Under the pieces are notes generated by a model. That model did no database searches, had not been told where the DNA came from, and was given only the letters and a program-made list of their open reading frames with translations. The position numbers and the translations under genes are program-made. From JABDMH01 sp965223025 (lineage in GTDB: Bacteria; Bacteroidota; Bacteroidia; Chitinophagales; Saprospiraceae), in contig CBDCVP010000022.1 in assembly GCA_965223025.1 (NCBI GenBank), forward strand, positions 1,550,001 to 1,614,000: a stretch of DNA of 64,000 nt, in the 5' to 3' direction. The stretch's first letter is position 1. The number at the start of each line of letters is the position of its first letter. Below are positions 37,982 through 47,509 of this stretch, piece by piece.

Positions 37982-40477
37982 TTAAAATTTGATATTGTAT
38001 GAGATGCCAGGAATAATAGGAAATAAACTGACAGATTTATATTTATATTTAAGTTCATCTTGCTCTGAATACCATCCTTTACTAATAAAGAATGTATTAG
38101 CTCTACTATATGCATTGTATAGACCAACGACAATTGACCTTTCTCCCCATTTACGTTGTTTATACCAACCGGCACTGATGTCCAATCTGTGAAAATTGGG
38201 CAATCGATAATTGTTCTTACCACTATAGCTCAGGGCAACCGATGAAAAGGCGGAACTTCCACCTTTTTCAACTGTCGAGCCACCGTTAAATTGTCTGGTG
38301 GGAATGGTAGATGGTTTTCCGGAAGTGAAGACCCAAGAACCACTCATTCGAAATTTATCACTAAACTGATGTACCACCGAAATCGACAGGTCGTGTCTTC
38401 GATCATTGTCGTAAGCAAAGGTTTTTCCAAAATTAATATCGGGAAAAGTTCGATCGGCTTTAGAGAGTACATAGCTGAACCATCCAGTGGTCTTGCCCTG
38501 CCTTTTTCTTACCAATAATTCCACTCCTTTTGCAGTGCCTGTTCCGAAGGTGACTTTATCTTCGATTCCTTGGATGCTTACGAGCAGGGAGGTACCCTCA
38601 CGGTAATTAACCAAGTTGTCCATCTCCTTGTAATAAGCCTCGATAGAAACGTCCCAACCACCGGACAGTAAGTGGGTAATTCCAAACGCCCCTTGCCATG
38701 CATCCTGAGGCTTAATCCGTTCAGTAGGTGATATCCAAAGATCAGTGGGAAGCCCCACGCCGGATGTGGTCAAAAGGTGCAGGGGTTGGGTAGTTATGGA
38801 GTAAGCACCTTTCAGTGCCCATGCCGGATGTACCTTAAACCTAGCGGACATCCGAGGCTGTGTTGAACTGTAGGTCTTCTGACCGACTTGATATAAAAGG
38901 GCATGAAAGCCCACGTTCATTTTCAATTTATCGCTCACTTGAAAATCATCTTCAACGTAGGCAGAAAATTCATTAGCTTTGATAGTTTTGCTGTTATGGG
39001 TCGTATCGATATTAATCATTTGCGCCGAACTCTTTTGGCTGATTTTACTTGCACCTGGTAGGAAGTTGTGATTAGTGACAGATAATCCAGCCCTAATATA
39101 GTGTTCGGTTGATGGCACATAGGAGAAATCCAGCTTCGCAGCCACATCTTGGACCATCGACTCATAATTAAGTCCATAACTGGATTCCGAGATCCTGGTA
39201 ATATCTTCAAATGATTGATCACCTGAACTGTTAGATACGCCCAGTTGGTACTGACTGTAATGTAGTGTTAGATTTCCAAAAAATTTGTTGCTAAAAAGAT
39301 GATTCCAGCGGAATGCACCAATTAAGTTTCCCCAGTCTAACCCCGTCTCATATTTATTGATATATCCTTTAGAGCCTTCAAGGTTGCTAATGTATTCAGA
39401 TTCGTTTCCAAATTTATCTTTGCCTCCATAGAAGCTTAGATAGAGGCGGTCACGATAACTCAGTTTATAATTTATTTTTCCGTTGAAGTCCGCAAAGTAG
39501 TATTTTGACTTCGTGGTTTCCGACCCTCCACTATAAGTCGTGGTTTTTGGTCGCCCAAGAAATAAATCCAAGAAGGTGCGGCGCACTGTAATCATACCAG
39601 ACATTTTATCTTTAATAAGTGGCCCCTCCAGCATGACCTTGGTCGCGACAGGGCTGATAGATGCACGGCCAGCAAACCTCTTCATATTGCCCTCTTTCAT
39701 TCTAATATCTAACACGGACGACAACCTGCCTCCATATCTCGCAGGTCCCCCCCCCTTAATTAGTTCCATATTATTAATGGCATCTGAATTAAATATTGAC
39801 AGAAAGCCAAATAGATGCGAAGCATTATATACCGGAACACCGTCGAGCAGAACCAGATTCTGATCTGGTGATCCTCCGCGCACGAATATTCCAGAAGCCC
39901 CTTCTCCACCCGATGCCACGCCTGGCATTAATTGCAAGGTACGCATGATGTCGATTTCTCCTCCCAGTGCTGGCAATGCTTCAATTGTTTCTATCGGTAC
40001 CACAATGGAACCCATTTTCGAACCCTCAATGATGTCCTCAGTGATGGCTTCTGAGACAACCTCTATGGTTTCAAGTGTGTTATCCATTGTCAATTGAATA
40101 CTTAATTGTATATTTTCATTTGGAGCTATTTCTAAAACCTTGGTTTCGTAGCCAATGTAACTCGCCTCAATTCTGTAAGAGCTCTCATTCTCTAGTGTCA
40201 GACTAAAAAAGCCATATTCATTCGTGGTAGTCCCATGGCCAGAAGTGGCTTCATAAATATGAGCTCCAATAAGTTGTTCTCCTGTTTCCACATCTTCTAC
40301 ATATCCACTGATAGTAATCTTTTCTTGCATGATTGTATTAAACAGAACTTCACCAACAGCGTCGGCAGGTAGATTCAGACAAAGCAGTAAGACTGCGTAT
40401 ATGCTCAAAGAGTAGTAAGATTTGTGATGGATAGAAGCACTCAATATTAATATTGCTATCATAATTATGTTATTCAT
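37982..40477 (-). CDS. TonB-dependent receptor without STN domain
   Basis: An 831-residue outer-membrane receptor. After the signal region comes a carboxypeptidase regulatory-like domain (ISGYVEDVETGEQLIGAHIY), then the plug with ALGGEIDIMRTLQLMPGVAS, GIFVRGGSPDQNLVLLDGVP and FNSDAINNMELIKGGGPARY, and the barrel ending FPIIPGISYNIKF. It lacks the secretin/TonB short N-terminal signalling domain present in the sister receptor at 42905-45655. The two receptors are strongly similar, so they arose by duplication. The pairing with DUF4249 just downstream is typical. The substrate is unknown. Confidence 0.93.
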   Translation of the reverse strand: MNNIIMIAILILSASIHHKSYYSLSIYAVLLLCLNLPADAVGEVLFNTIMQEKITISGYVEDVETGEQLIGAHIYEATSGHGTTTNEYGFFSLTLENESSYRIEASYIGYETKVLEIAPNENIQLSIQLTMDNTLETIEVVSEAITEDIIEGSKMGSIVVPIETIEALPALGGEIDIMRTLQLMPGVASGGEGASGIFVRGGSPDQNLVLLDGVPVYNASHLFGFLSIFNSDAINNMELIKGGGPARYGGRLSSVLDIRMKEGNMKRFAGRASISPVATKVMLEGPLIKDKMSGMITVRRTFLDLFLGRPKTTTYSGGSETTKSKYYFADFNGKINYKLSYRDRLYLSFYGGKDKFGNESEYISNLEGSKGYINKYETGLDWGNLIGAFRWNHLFSNKFFGNLTLHYSQYQLGVSNSSGDQSFEDITRISESSYGLNYESMVQDVAAKLDFSYVPSTEHYIRAGLSVTNHNFLPGASKISQKSSAQMINIDTTHNSKTIKANEFSAYVEDDFQVSDKLKMNVGFHALLYQVGQKTYSSTQPRMSARFKVHPAWALKGAYSITTQPLHLLTTSGVGLPTDLWISPTERIKPQDAWQGAFGITHLLSGGWDVSIEAYYKEMDNLVNYREGTSLLVSIQGIEDKVTFGTGTAKGVELLVRKRQGKTTGWFSYVLSKADRTFPDINFGKTFAYDNDRRHDLSISVVHQFSDKFRMSGSWVFTSGKPSTIPTRQFNGGSTVEKGGSSAFSSVALSYSGKNNYRLPNFHRLDISAGWYKQRKWGERSIVVGLYNAYSRANTFFISKGWYSEQDELKYKYKSVSLFPIIPGISYNIKF

Positions 40478-40735
40478 TCATATTCCTCAAACATGAAGTC
40501 CCGTTTATTGCGGTCCTTGGGTTTGATTTCGACATTATGTCTCTCTTGTCCAGGATACTTTATGAAGAAATTCATCTTGCAATAGGTAGGTCGATGATTT
40601 AGGAACATACCCCTATACAGTATTCCAAAGAATTCTTAAAGTCTTGGTAAAATCTAATCCTTGTTATACGGAGGTTGTCTGCGATGTGCAATAGTCAAAA
40701 TGACAACCATTATTCGAGATAGATGGAAAAATAAT

Positions 40736-41749
40736 TCAATTGCAGATGCCACTGCCCTCGACTACGTATGTTTTTTTTGCGCTCCTGGAAATATTAACTT
40801 GAAGACCGATCTTAAGTTCCTCCAAAGATTCCAACAGCGTCTGATTTTCCATATTAGATTCGAAATGACAGCGATATATCAGATCATTTTCAACAATTAT
40901 TCTAACTCCGAAATGGTTTGCCAAATCCGATATTACCTTTTGAACAGGGGTTTCAGCGAAGTTGAGGACACCCGTTTTCCAGGATAAATAATTCTCTCCA
41001 AAGGTCTGGCTTTTCGTTGATTTGGGGTCATTGGGATACACTGTCACCTCCTCGGCGGCTTCTAAAACAACATGATCTTCAAGACTCGGCCCTGATACCC
41101 TCACCTTACCTGTCTTGCAGTGTACTACTAACTGACCATTGGTTTTTGTATTAACGTTGAATGTTGTTCCTAACACCTCTATGTCTCCAACCGGAGTCTC
41201 TACTCTAAAAGGTTTGGTTGCTTCATGCTCCACATCGAAATAAGCCTCGCCCTTCAATTCAATAAGACGTTCTACCCCTTGAAATCTGGATGCATAAGTC
41301 ATCTCCGACCCCTCACGCAGATATACAACGCTTCCATCTGGCAAAGCAACTTCTTGCAAATCAGTGGCAACTACAGTTATTGCATGTACTTTTCGCGTTG
41401 AGTTCCACCAAAGGCCAGCGACAATCAGAAGTAATATTGTAGCAGCAATGCGCAGAAGCTTATTCACGGGCACCTGCTTCGCATGAGGCGAACTGGTCGG
41501 CCCCGCTTTCTTCATGCCAAGACGAGCCTGCACTCTCTCTAAAGCTAGATCAGTATTAGACGACCAATCTTCCTTTTGCAGATGTTTCGCTGCTAATTCT
41601 GCACCCTTCCAGATATCCTCAATCTCCCGAAAGGTCTTTTCATTATCACTAGATCTCGCGATCCAATCATCCAACTGTTGTTTTTCTCCGCTATCTAAAA
41701 GACCTGCAAGGTGTTTATGAATTAGTTCTATATGATCAGTTGTGGCCAT
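40736..41749 (-). CDS. FecR-family anti-sigma factor
   Basis: A 337-residue FecR protein. The N-terminal cytosolic domain (IELIHKHLAGLLDSGEKQQL, then WIARSSDNEKTFREIEDIWK) binds sigma. A membrane helix LLRIAATILLLIVAGLWW follows. The periplasmic FecR domain has ALPDGSVVYLREGSEMTY and FDVEHEATKPFRVETPVGDI. The C-terminal DUF4974-like part starts at VLNFAETPVQKVISDLANHF. No sigma gene adjoins it. The nearest FecI-like sigma factor is at 50796-51362, about 9 kb away on the other strand. It lies between two receptor modules, downstream of the one with the STN signalling domain. Confidence 0.92.
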   Translation of the reverse strand: MATTDHIELIHKHLAGLLDSGEKQQLDDWIARSSDNEKTFREIEDIWKGAELAAKHLQKEDWSSNTDLALERVQARLGMKKAGPTSSPHAKQVPVNKLLRIAATILLLIVAGLWWNSTRKVHAITVVATDLQEVALPDGSVVYLREGSEMTYASRFQGVERLIELKGEAYFDVEHEATKPFRVETPVGDIEVLGTTFNVNTKTNGQLVVHCKTGKVRVSGPSLEDHVVLEAAEEVTVYPNDPKSTKSQTFGENYLSWKTGVLNFAETPVQKVISDLANHFGVRIIVENDLIYRCHFESNMENQTLLESLEELKIGLQVNISRSAKKTYVVEGSGICN

Positions 41750-41954
41750 GGCTATCTACTTTCAAGTCTCTTCCTCATTATAGTAGTCGACATTGTACAA
41801 TCTTACCCCTATGTGCTGGAACAAAAATATGCGAAAATTTTTATGGTAAGCAGCATGAGAAGAGAAAGTCTGATGCAAGATCTCAGTGGAATCTGATCTC
41901 CAATAACTCGATACGACAAAATTCCTTTGTGCAATCTTTGAAAATCTCATGGTT

Positions 41955-42908
41955 CTAGTGGACCGATAAAATATTAGAGCGTTTGCTCTGATAGGCAGAA
42001 AAGGTACCCAGGCCGTTGATCACATTGCTTTGAATCCGGGTTTTTGGAGAGAGCGGCGATGTGTCTTCATTTATTTGTAAATATATGGACCGATAATACT
42101 CAAAGTAATGATTACTCACTTTTCTCACTTCCACCTGAAACTCAGAATACTTTCCTGTAGTACCGTCACTTTCAAGCTCAATCTTACCGCCATCGAACGT
42201 GAGATTTATTTCAGATGCGTTAGGGGTCACATCATGCACCAACAGACCGGTAAATTCAATAAATGCAAATTCGTAGGCCTCTAATCCAGTCCGTATGTCA
42301 ATTTGGTCATTATTGTCGTTACCAAATGTCCTCACTTCGCCCCATGGATCTACTTGAAATGTAGTATCAGCACTATCGGTCGTCCACCGCACAGAGCGAC
42401 GGAGGAGCACGTAATGGTAATAGCTTCCCCCCTCAGCAGTTTGCAACTTTACAGAGATCCGGGGAATGGCAGGATTGAAATCTTTCTCCACCCAGGATAT
42501 CCCTGGTGATGGAACAGAAAACGCTGGAATGATGTCAGCTGCGCTGGCAGTAAGCTGCCCTTCCCGGATCACCCTAATCTCGTAATTTCTTCTTTCGGTC
42601 GGAAGATGTAAAATACCCCGGTACCCTCCTCTGTCTTGGAAGATGGATTGATCGTATGTGAGCTGCTCCATTAGCATTCCATCCTCATAAATATTTACCG
42701 TTGCACTTTTAACTACCTCAATGGGTTCTTGTGATCCTGCAACCCTTGATTTGGTAATCCGGATTTTCCAAATGCTATCTGGTTGGAAGTGACCATTCAC
42801 TACAATTTCTGCTTTCTCGTCAACTTTAGGCAAAATCAACTCCTCACTACATCCCGTGCAATGGCACATATATATTATTCCAAAAAGGAGCATATTAACT
42901 AACTTCAT
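41955..42908 (-). CDS. DUF4249-family lipoprotein, partner of STN-type receptor
   Basis: A 317-residue lipoprotein (CHCTGC lipobox near residue 20). It has the DUF4249 pattern: AEIVVNGHFQPDSIWKIRIT, ATVNIYEDGMLMEQLTY, YEIRVIREGQLTASAADIIP, EFQVEVRKVSNHYFEYYRSI and the end NVINGLGTFSAYQSKRSNIL. Its start overlaps the receptor stop by ATGA, so the two are translated together. It is similar throughout to the lipoprotein at 37015-37968. Confidence 0.88.
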   Translation of the reverse strand: MKLVNMLLFGIIYMCHCTGCSEELILPKVDEKAEIVVNGHFQPDSIWKIRITKSRVAGSQEPIEVVKSATVNIYEDGMLMEQLTYDQSIFQDRGGYRGILHLPTERRNYEIRVIREGQLTASAADIIPAFSVPSPGISWVEKDFNPAIPRISVKLQTAEGGSYYHYVLLRRSVRWTTDSADTTFQVDPWGEVRTFGNDNNDQIDIRTGLEAYEFAFIEFTGLLVHDVTPNASEINLTFDGGKIELESDGTTGKYSEFQVEVRKVSNHYFEYYRSIYLQINEDTSPLSPKTRIQSNVINGLGTFSAYQSKRSNILSVH

Positions 42909-45655
42909 AGTTCTGAAATGTTAAATCGGTAAGCGATACCTGGTAGTATGGGTAATAAGCTATTCTTTTGATATCCAAATACCAAGGTTTTGCCATTATC
43001 TCGAGCGAATAGGCCAGGACTAATAGAGAATGGATTTTTTCTATCATATGCGTTGTAGACACTTAAATGCAAGGAATGCTTGCCCCATTTAGCCTTCATG
43101 TAATAGGCTAGCCCGAGGTCAAGTCGATGATAAAAGGGAAACCTGAAATTATTCCTGGAGCGATATTCTACTGCAAAATATTGCACATTATTTACAGATC
43201 CATCTGTATTTATACTTCGCGCAACCTCAAACTCCTGGCTGGGTAGACTAACGGCAATGCCATTTTGAAACACCCAGCTTGCAGTAAATTCAAATTTCGG
43301 ACTAAGCTTATGAGTCAGATTGACAGAGAGATCATGTCTCCTATCATATTTGTATGGGAATGGCTGGCCATTCCCAATTTGAGGAAAAAAGCGATTAGTC
43401 CAGGCCAGGGTGTAACTTAACCATGAATTCGTCTTACCTTTTTGTTTTTTTAACTTGAACTCAAGCCCGATTGACCTGCCCCATCCCGTGACGACTTGCT
43501 CTTCGATACTTTGGGGGGAAACTAAGTTGGTCGTCTCGTCTCCAAAGGTGACGAGCTGCTTCATTTTCTTATAATACCCGTCGAAGCTAATATCCCAACC
43601 ATCGGATAGGAGGCCAAGACCGCTAGATAGCTGCCAAGACCTCTGGGGTGAGATCGTTGCCGTGGAAGAAATCCAAAGATCATTGGGTAATCCAACACCA
43701 GTGTTTGAAATCAGATGCAAGTATTGTGTCATACGGGTATATGCAGCACGGGCCGTCCAGTGATCGGTCAATGCATACTGTAGACGCGCTCTAGGTTCAA
43801 CCGCACCATAGGTGCGACCCTCCACATGATACATAGATGTATTCTGACCCAGATTAGCACTAAATCTATTCGAAATCAAAACTTCATCTTCAATGTACAA
43901 ACTAAAACTGTTAGCTGGTTTTGGGTCATTGTTGAACAAGGTCTCTGTACGAGCCGACATTGGACCGTCCTGAAGTAGAATCCCACTTTCGCCATTCAAG
44001 AAATTTTGGGCACTGGCTCTCCCACCAAATTTGATATAATGACCGGGCGATGGGGCAAAGTCAAAATCAAGATTAAGGGACCAGCTTCGAACGAATGAGT
44101 TGTAGTAGACATCTTTCCCGGAGAGCAACGACCAGGCTTCTCCATTAAATCTAGATTCATCTTCAAGCCTGTACACACCAAATTGGTAGCGGCTATAATT
44201 GATGGTAAGGTTACTAAATAGGTTCGAACCAAATAGATGGTTCCAGCGAAAAGCACCAACTAAATTACCCCATTCTATTCTGTTCTTGACCAGGGTTTTA
44301 TTCCCAGTTTTGCCGACTCGTGATCCAAATTCATCAGATCGTCTTAGGGCATCCTCACCTCCGTAAAAACTGATATAGATTCGATCTCGATCAGACATTC
44401 GATAATTCCACTTGGCATTATAATCTGAAAAGAAATACTTTAATCCATTAGCTGTGAAGTCATTATTGACCTCAGTTCTCTTGATCTTGCCCAAAAACAG
44501 ATCTACAAATGTCCTGCGACCAGTGAGCAAAAAAGACATCTTATCTTTGATGATGGGTCCTTCCACTGAAATTCGACTAGCTATAGGACTGATGGAACCA
44601 CTTACACCGAAGCGATGCATGTTGCCTTCCTTCATTCTAATATCCAGCACTGATGATAGCCTTCCACTATATCTGGCAGGAAACCCACCTTTAATCAAGT
44701 ACATTTTTTGAATGGCATCAGAATTAAATACAGACAAAAATCCGAAGAGATGTGATACATTATACACGGGTACTCCATCCAACAAGATCAAATTTTGATC
44801 AGGGGTTCCTCCTCGTACAAAAATCCCAGATGTACCTTCTATACCGTTCGATACGCCAGGAAGCAATGTAAGCACACGCGTAACGTCAACTTCACCACCA
44901 ATAGCCGGTTGAGCGTCGATTTCTTCCATTGAAAAGGAGGCAGTACTTAATCCAGTAGGCTCCGGTGCATGATTGCCAGTTTGGGCTAATACAACTACGG
45001 TGGCCAAAGGGTCATGGCCTTTGAGTCTAACCGACTGAGATTGTGATCTATCCAAGTCTATGGCAACGATTTCATCCTGGTATCCAATGTAGGACACTAT
45101 GAGCTGGTATTCACCCATTGCGAGCGTTAGGTTAAACCTTCCATACTCATTGGAGTACGTACCAACGCCACTTTCAAGATCATAGATATGTGCACCAATT
45201 AAATGTTCACCTGTTTCATTGTCATAGACATAGCCTCCAACACTAAATTTTGGTAAAGCGCTCTTTAATCGGTACAGCACGATCTTTTTGGCGGTAGTAC
45301 GATAACCCAATCCCACATCGGCGAGTATCGATGTAAGAATCTCTTCAAGAGGCTTATCCTGAATCTGAAATCGAAATGTGTGACCCGTCGCCAATAGAGT
45401 TGGACTGTATGCGAATTCGACATGGGCTTCTCTTCCAATTAAATCCAGAACTTGCTTGAGATTGATGTCCTTACCTTCTATGCTAAGGCTCTGCCTAAGT
45501 GTCGTATCGGTTTGTCCCCATATCACGGAGCTAGATGTGCATAGATACAGCAGCAGATAAGCGACAGGACATATGTTCTGCCTTACACAATGATAAACAT
45601 CAAAATCCCTTGATCCGTTACAAAACATTCGATTCCGAAGGTAACATTCTGTCAT
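42905..45655 (-). CDS. TonB-dependent receptor with STN signalling domain
   Basis: A 916-residue receptor. The mature protein begins with a secretin/TonB short N-terminal domain (SLSIEGKDINLKQVLDLIGR to PLEEILTSILADVGLGYR), which in FecA-type systems contacts FecR. A carboxypeptidase-like domain (VGGYVYDNETGEHLIGAHIY), plug (GTSGIFVRGGTPDQNLILLD) and barrel follow. It ends LPILPGIAYRFNISEL and overlaps the DUF4249 start by ATGA. A FecR gene lies two genes downstream, which fits sigma/anti-sigma-controlled uptake. The start may be internal, since the first 30 codons precede the signal peptide. Confidence 0.93.
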   Translation of the reverse strand: MTECYLRNRMFCNGSRDFDVYHCVRQNICPVAYLLLYLCTSSSVIWGQTDTTLRQSLSIEGKDINLKQVLDLIGREAHVEFAYSPTLLATGHTFRFQIQDKPLEEILTSILADVGLGYRTTAKKIVLYRLKSALPKFSVGGYVYDNETGEHLIGAHIYDLESGVGTYSNEYGRFNLTLAMGEYQLIVSYIGYQDEIVAIDLDRSQSQSVRLKGHDPLATVVVLAQTGNHAPEPTGLSTASFSMEEIDAQPAIGGEVDVTRVLTLLPGVSNGIEGTSGIFVRGGTPDQNLILLDGVPVYNVSHLFGFLSVFNSDAIQKMYLIKGGFPARYSGRLSSVLDIRMKEGNMHRFGVSGSISPIASRISVEGPIIKDKMSFLLTGRRTFVDLFLGKIKRTEVNNDFTANGLKYFFSDYNAKWNYRMSDRDRIYISFYGGEDALRRSDEFGSRVGKTGNKTLVKNRIEWGNLVGAFRWNHLFGSNLFSNLTINYSRYQFGVYRLEDESRFNGEAWSLLSGKDVYYNSFVRSWSLNLDFDFAPSPGHYIKFGGRASAQNFLNGESGILLQDGPMSARTETLFNNDPKPANSFSLYIEDEVLISNRFSANLGQNTSMYHVEGRTYGAVEPRARLQYALTDHWTARAAYTRMTQYLHLISNTGVGLPNDLWISSTATISPQRSWQLSSGLGLLSDGWDISFDGYYKKMKQLVTFGDETTNLVSPQSIEEQVVTGWGRSIGLEFKLKKQKGKTNSWLSYTLAWTNRFFPQIGNGQPFPYKYDRRHDLSVNLTHKLSPKFEFTASWVFQNGIAVSLPSQEFEVARSINTDGSVNNVQYFAVEYRSRNNFRFPFYHRLDLGLAYYMKAKWGKHSLHLSVYNAYDRKNPFSISPGLFARDNGKTLVFGYQKNSLLPILPGIAYRFNISEL

Positions 45656-45687
45656 GACATCGATGATGGCAAAACCACGTTTGGTCG

Positions 45688-45757
45688 ATTAGACCAGGGG
45701 AATTACACCCCTAGCCTCTCACAGAACCGCACGTGACAGTCTCCCGTCATACGGCTC
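45688..45757 (-). ncRNA. Group II intron domains V and VI (3' end)
   Basis: On the minus strand, 45757-45724 is a 34-base hairpin starting gagccgtatgacgg and ending gtgcggttc. It has a GAGA (GNRA) tetraloop and the AGC/GUUC pairing of bacterial group II domain V. It is followed by a second hairpin (ctaggggtgtaattcccctgg, 45718-45698) in the position of domain VI. A reverse transcriptase C-terminus ends 13 bases upstream, as expected for an intron ORF. The 5' part of the intron is missing here. Confidence 0.85.
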
Positions 45758-45769
45758 TTCATTGTCTAA

Positions 45770-45945
45770 TCATAGAGGACACCCAAATTGCCAGTGTGCG
45801 AATAGATTCGGATCCAGTTTCGAGCGTCTACGCAGCCATTTCACAGCTGCTTTGATGCTCGTCTTAAATCGCTTTCTGTGCTTCATCAGCCACTTGAGTA
45901 AACGGTAAAATGGATCGCCCATCAAAGTGAATGTTTGTTGCAGAG
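45770..45945 (-). pseudogene. C-terminus of a group II intron reverse transcriptase/maturase
   Basis: The frame reads LMGDPFYRLLKWLMKHRKRF then KTSIKAAVKWLRRRSKLD and NLFAHWQFGCPL before a stop just ahead of domain V. Only about 55 residues remain. The upstream part of the open frame runs into the ISKra4-like relic. Identification rests mainly on its position beside domain V; the residues are basic and maturase-like. Confidence 0.55.
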
Positions 45946-46324
45946 TCAAGTGCAAAAAGTGATCAAACACATCAAGTGCCTCAGAGCAAGTACACCTCAG
46001 TCAAAGGAGGCCAAGCAGGATGTTATCAGATACTACTTCGATCAGGTGGATAGAATGATGTACCACAGCTACAAGCAGCAAGGCCCGATGATTGGATCAG
46101 GCCCACTTGAAGCAGCTGATAGGAGTGTGCTCCAATAGCGCATGAAGCTCTCAGGCCAATGTTGGTCTATAGTTGGTGCTCAAGCAACTGCTAATTTACG
46201 TTGCTATCGAACAGCGGATCAATGGCAAATCGTCCAAAAGTTATTCAAGCTGCGGCTTGAGGGAGATCTGTCATACACAACCAAGTTTTGGACTGCTCAA
46301 ACCTTATGCCCCAACTGTACTTAA
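45935..46324 (+). pseudogene. ISKra4-like transposase relic (C-terminal part)
   Basis: Reads DVIRYYFDQVDRMMYHSYKQ, then PMIGSGPLEAADRSVLQ, a TAG at 46136-46138, then RMKLSGQCWSIVGAQATANL and RCYRTADQWQIVQKL. The pattern IGSG.IE....V.Q.RMK.SGQ.WS..GAQ is characteristic of transposases annotated as ISKra4-like. The family label is from memory and moderately certain. The N-terminal catalytic part is absent, and a Lys codon changed to TAG is likely. Confidence 0.7.
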
Positions 46325-46435
46325 ACGTAAATTAACCTCTTCAAAATTAATGTGACGAGTAATCGAGATACCTAATATTTGAGTGTTCATGAACATAAAT
46401 CCGACGAGGCTCGCTTACAGGTTATTTACAATTCT

Positions 46436-46549
46436 GAGCAAAGTGTACCCGAAATTTAAACCTTCGTCTTGAGGGTCGCGATTGGCCCAAATACGTGTTT
46501 CTATGCTTTCCAGAATGTGGTTGCAGGATTCTGGCCGAGTACGACCGGT
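46436..46549. repeat. Dispersed noncoding repeat, copy 2 (partner 31255-31361)
   Basis: Runs from gagcaaagtgtacccgaaat to ggattctggccgagtacgac and aligns with 31255-31361 apart from a few-base insertion. It has no coding signal. It separates the ISKra4-like relic from the end of the thioredoxin lipoprotein gene. Confidence 0.65.
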
Positions 46550-46655
46550 CATACTCATCATAATTACAAAATATTTGTTGTAACTCTGTCCGGTTAATTA
46601 GGGGACCGGAACAACTAGCGCAATCTTTGGGTTGCAACCTATGATTATTGAAGTG

Positions 46656-47465
46656 CTACCCTCTTTTAACAAGTGCCGAAATTTTCCGGTCCACTTTTTT
46701 AATCGTTGTTAAGCTGAGACCTGCAATCACAAGCTCAATCTTGGATCTCTTATTAATAATAACATGAGTTGGATAGGAGGATACACCGTAGTCAGTTGCA
46801 ATTTCATGACTTTCAGGAATAATCTTATAATCGAAGGCGTTTTTGTGCAGGAATTTTTCTAAATCATCTTTACCATCCAATGCAAGTGCTAGAAAAACTA
46901 CACCTTCATCACGATATTTTTCAACCAATTTATTTAGATCTGGAATTTCACTAACACAAGGCTTGCAAGCAATAAACCAAAAATTAAGCACAACAATTTT
47001 GTCTCTTAATCTGTCAAGAGAATATTCATTGGCTGAGAGATCTACTGCCGCGAATGGACTGGCATCACTGCCCACCAAATCGCTCTCGTCTTGTACGATC
47101 TTTCCTATTTCATTCATTTCTTCGTCCGTAGCTCGGCGAAGTACATATGCCTTGATTTCATTGTCACTATTCACGTAAGCCTCCGGAATATATTTTCCTG
47201 TCATCAACAGATCCATCATCTTATTGCCTCTTACTCGTTCGCCGTCCGGCAAATACAGTGGTGTCGATTCACCATCGATCATAAGTTCAGACTCTCCCAA
47301 TTCTTCCATATTGGCTTTTGATAGGCCATCCAGAAAATCCACGGTTTCGGTCACTGATGTGTCACTTCTGCTGGCCGCCTTGTTTAAAGTGCAAGCCCCA
47401 ATGCCATATAAAGCCACTGCCGATATTAGGAGAACGCTTGAATATCTTATAGAATTCATCATCAA
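46656..47465 (-). CDS. TlpA-like thioredoxin lipoprotein with shared head
   Basis: A 269-residue lipoprotein (lipobox GIGAC) likely facing the periplasm. The head, residues about 38-95, reads FLDGLSKANMEELGESE, MIDGESTPLYLPDGERV and KMMDLLMTGKYIPE. It matches the head of the barrel protein at 34421-35341. After a linker (YVLRRATDEEMNEIGKIVQD) comes a thioredoxin/TlpA fold: KIVVLNFWFIACKPCVSEIP with redox motif CKPC, VVFLALALDGKDDLEKFL and the cis-Pro loop YGVSSYPTHVIINK. It probably reduces or exchanges disulfides. It starts 45 bases after an HExxH lipoprotein gene. Confidence 0.88.
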   Translation of the reverse strand: MMMNSIRYSSVLLISAVALYGIGACTLNKAASRSDTSVTETVDFLDGLSKANMEELGESELMIDGESTPLYLPDGERVRGNKMMDLLMTGKYIPEAYVNSDNEIKAYVLRRATDEEMNEIGKIVQDESDLVGSDASPFAAVDLSANEYSLDRLRDKIVVLNFWFIACKPCVSEIPDLNKLVEKYRDEGVVFLALALDGKDDLEKFLHKNAFDYKIIPESHEIATDYGVSSYPTHVIINKRSKIELVIAGLSLTTIKKVDRKISALVKRG

Positions 47466-47509
47466 TATTAAAAATACGAAAATGGTGACTCATCTTGCAA
47501 TGCACACGA

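Noticed and set aside
37969..38223. Longer start for the DUF4249 gene
   Set aside because: The extension overlaps the receptor's C-terminal coding region and hides the lipoprotein signal at 37968.
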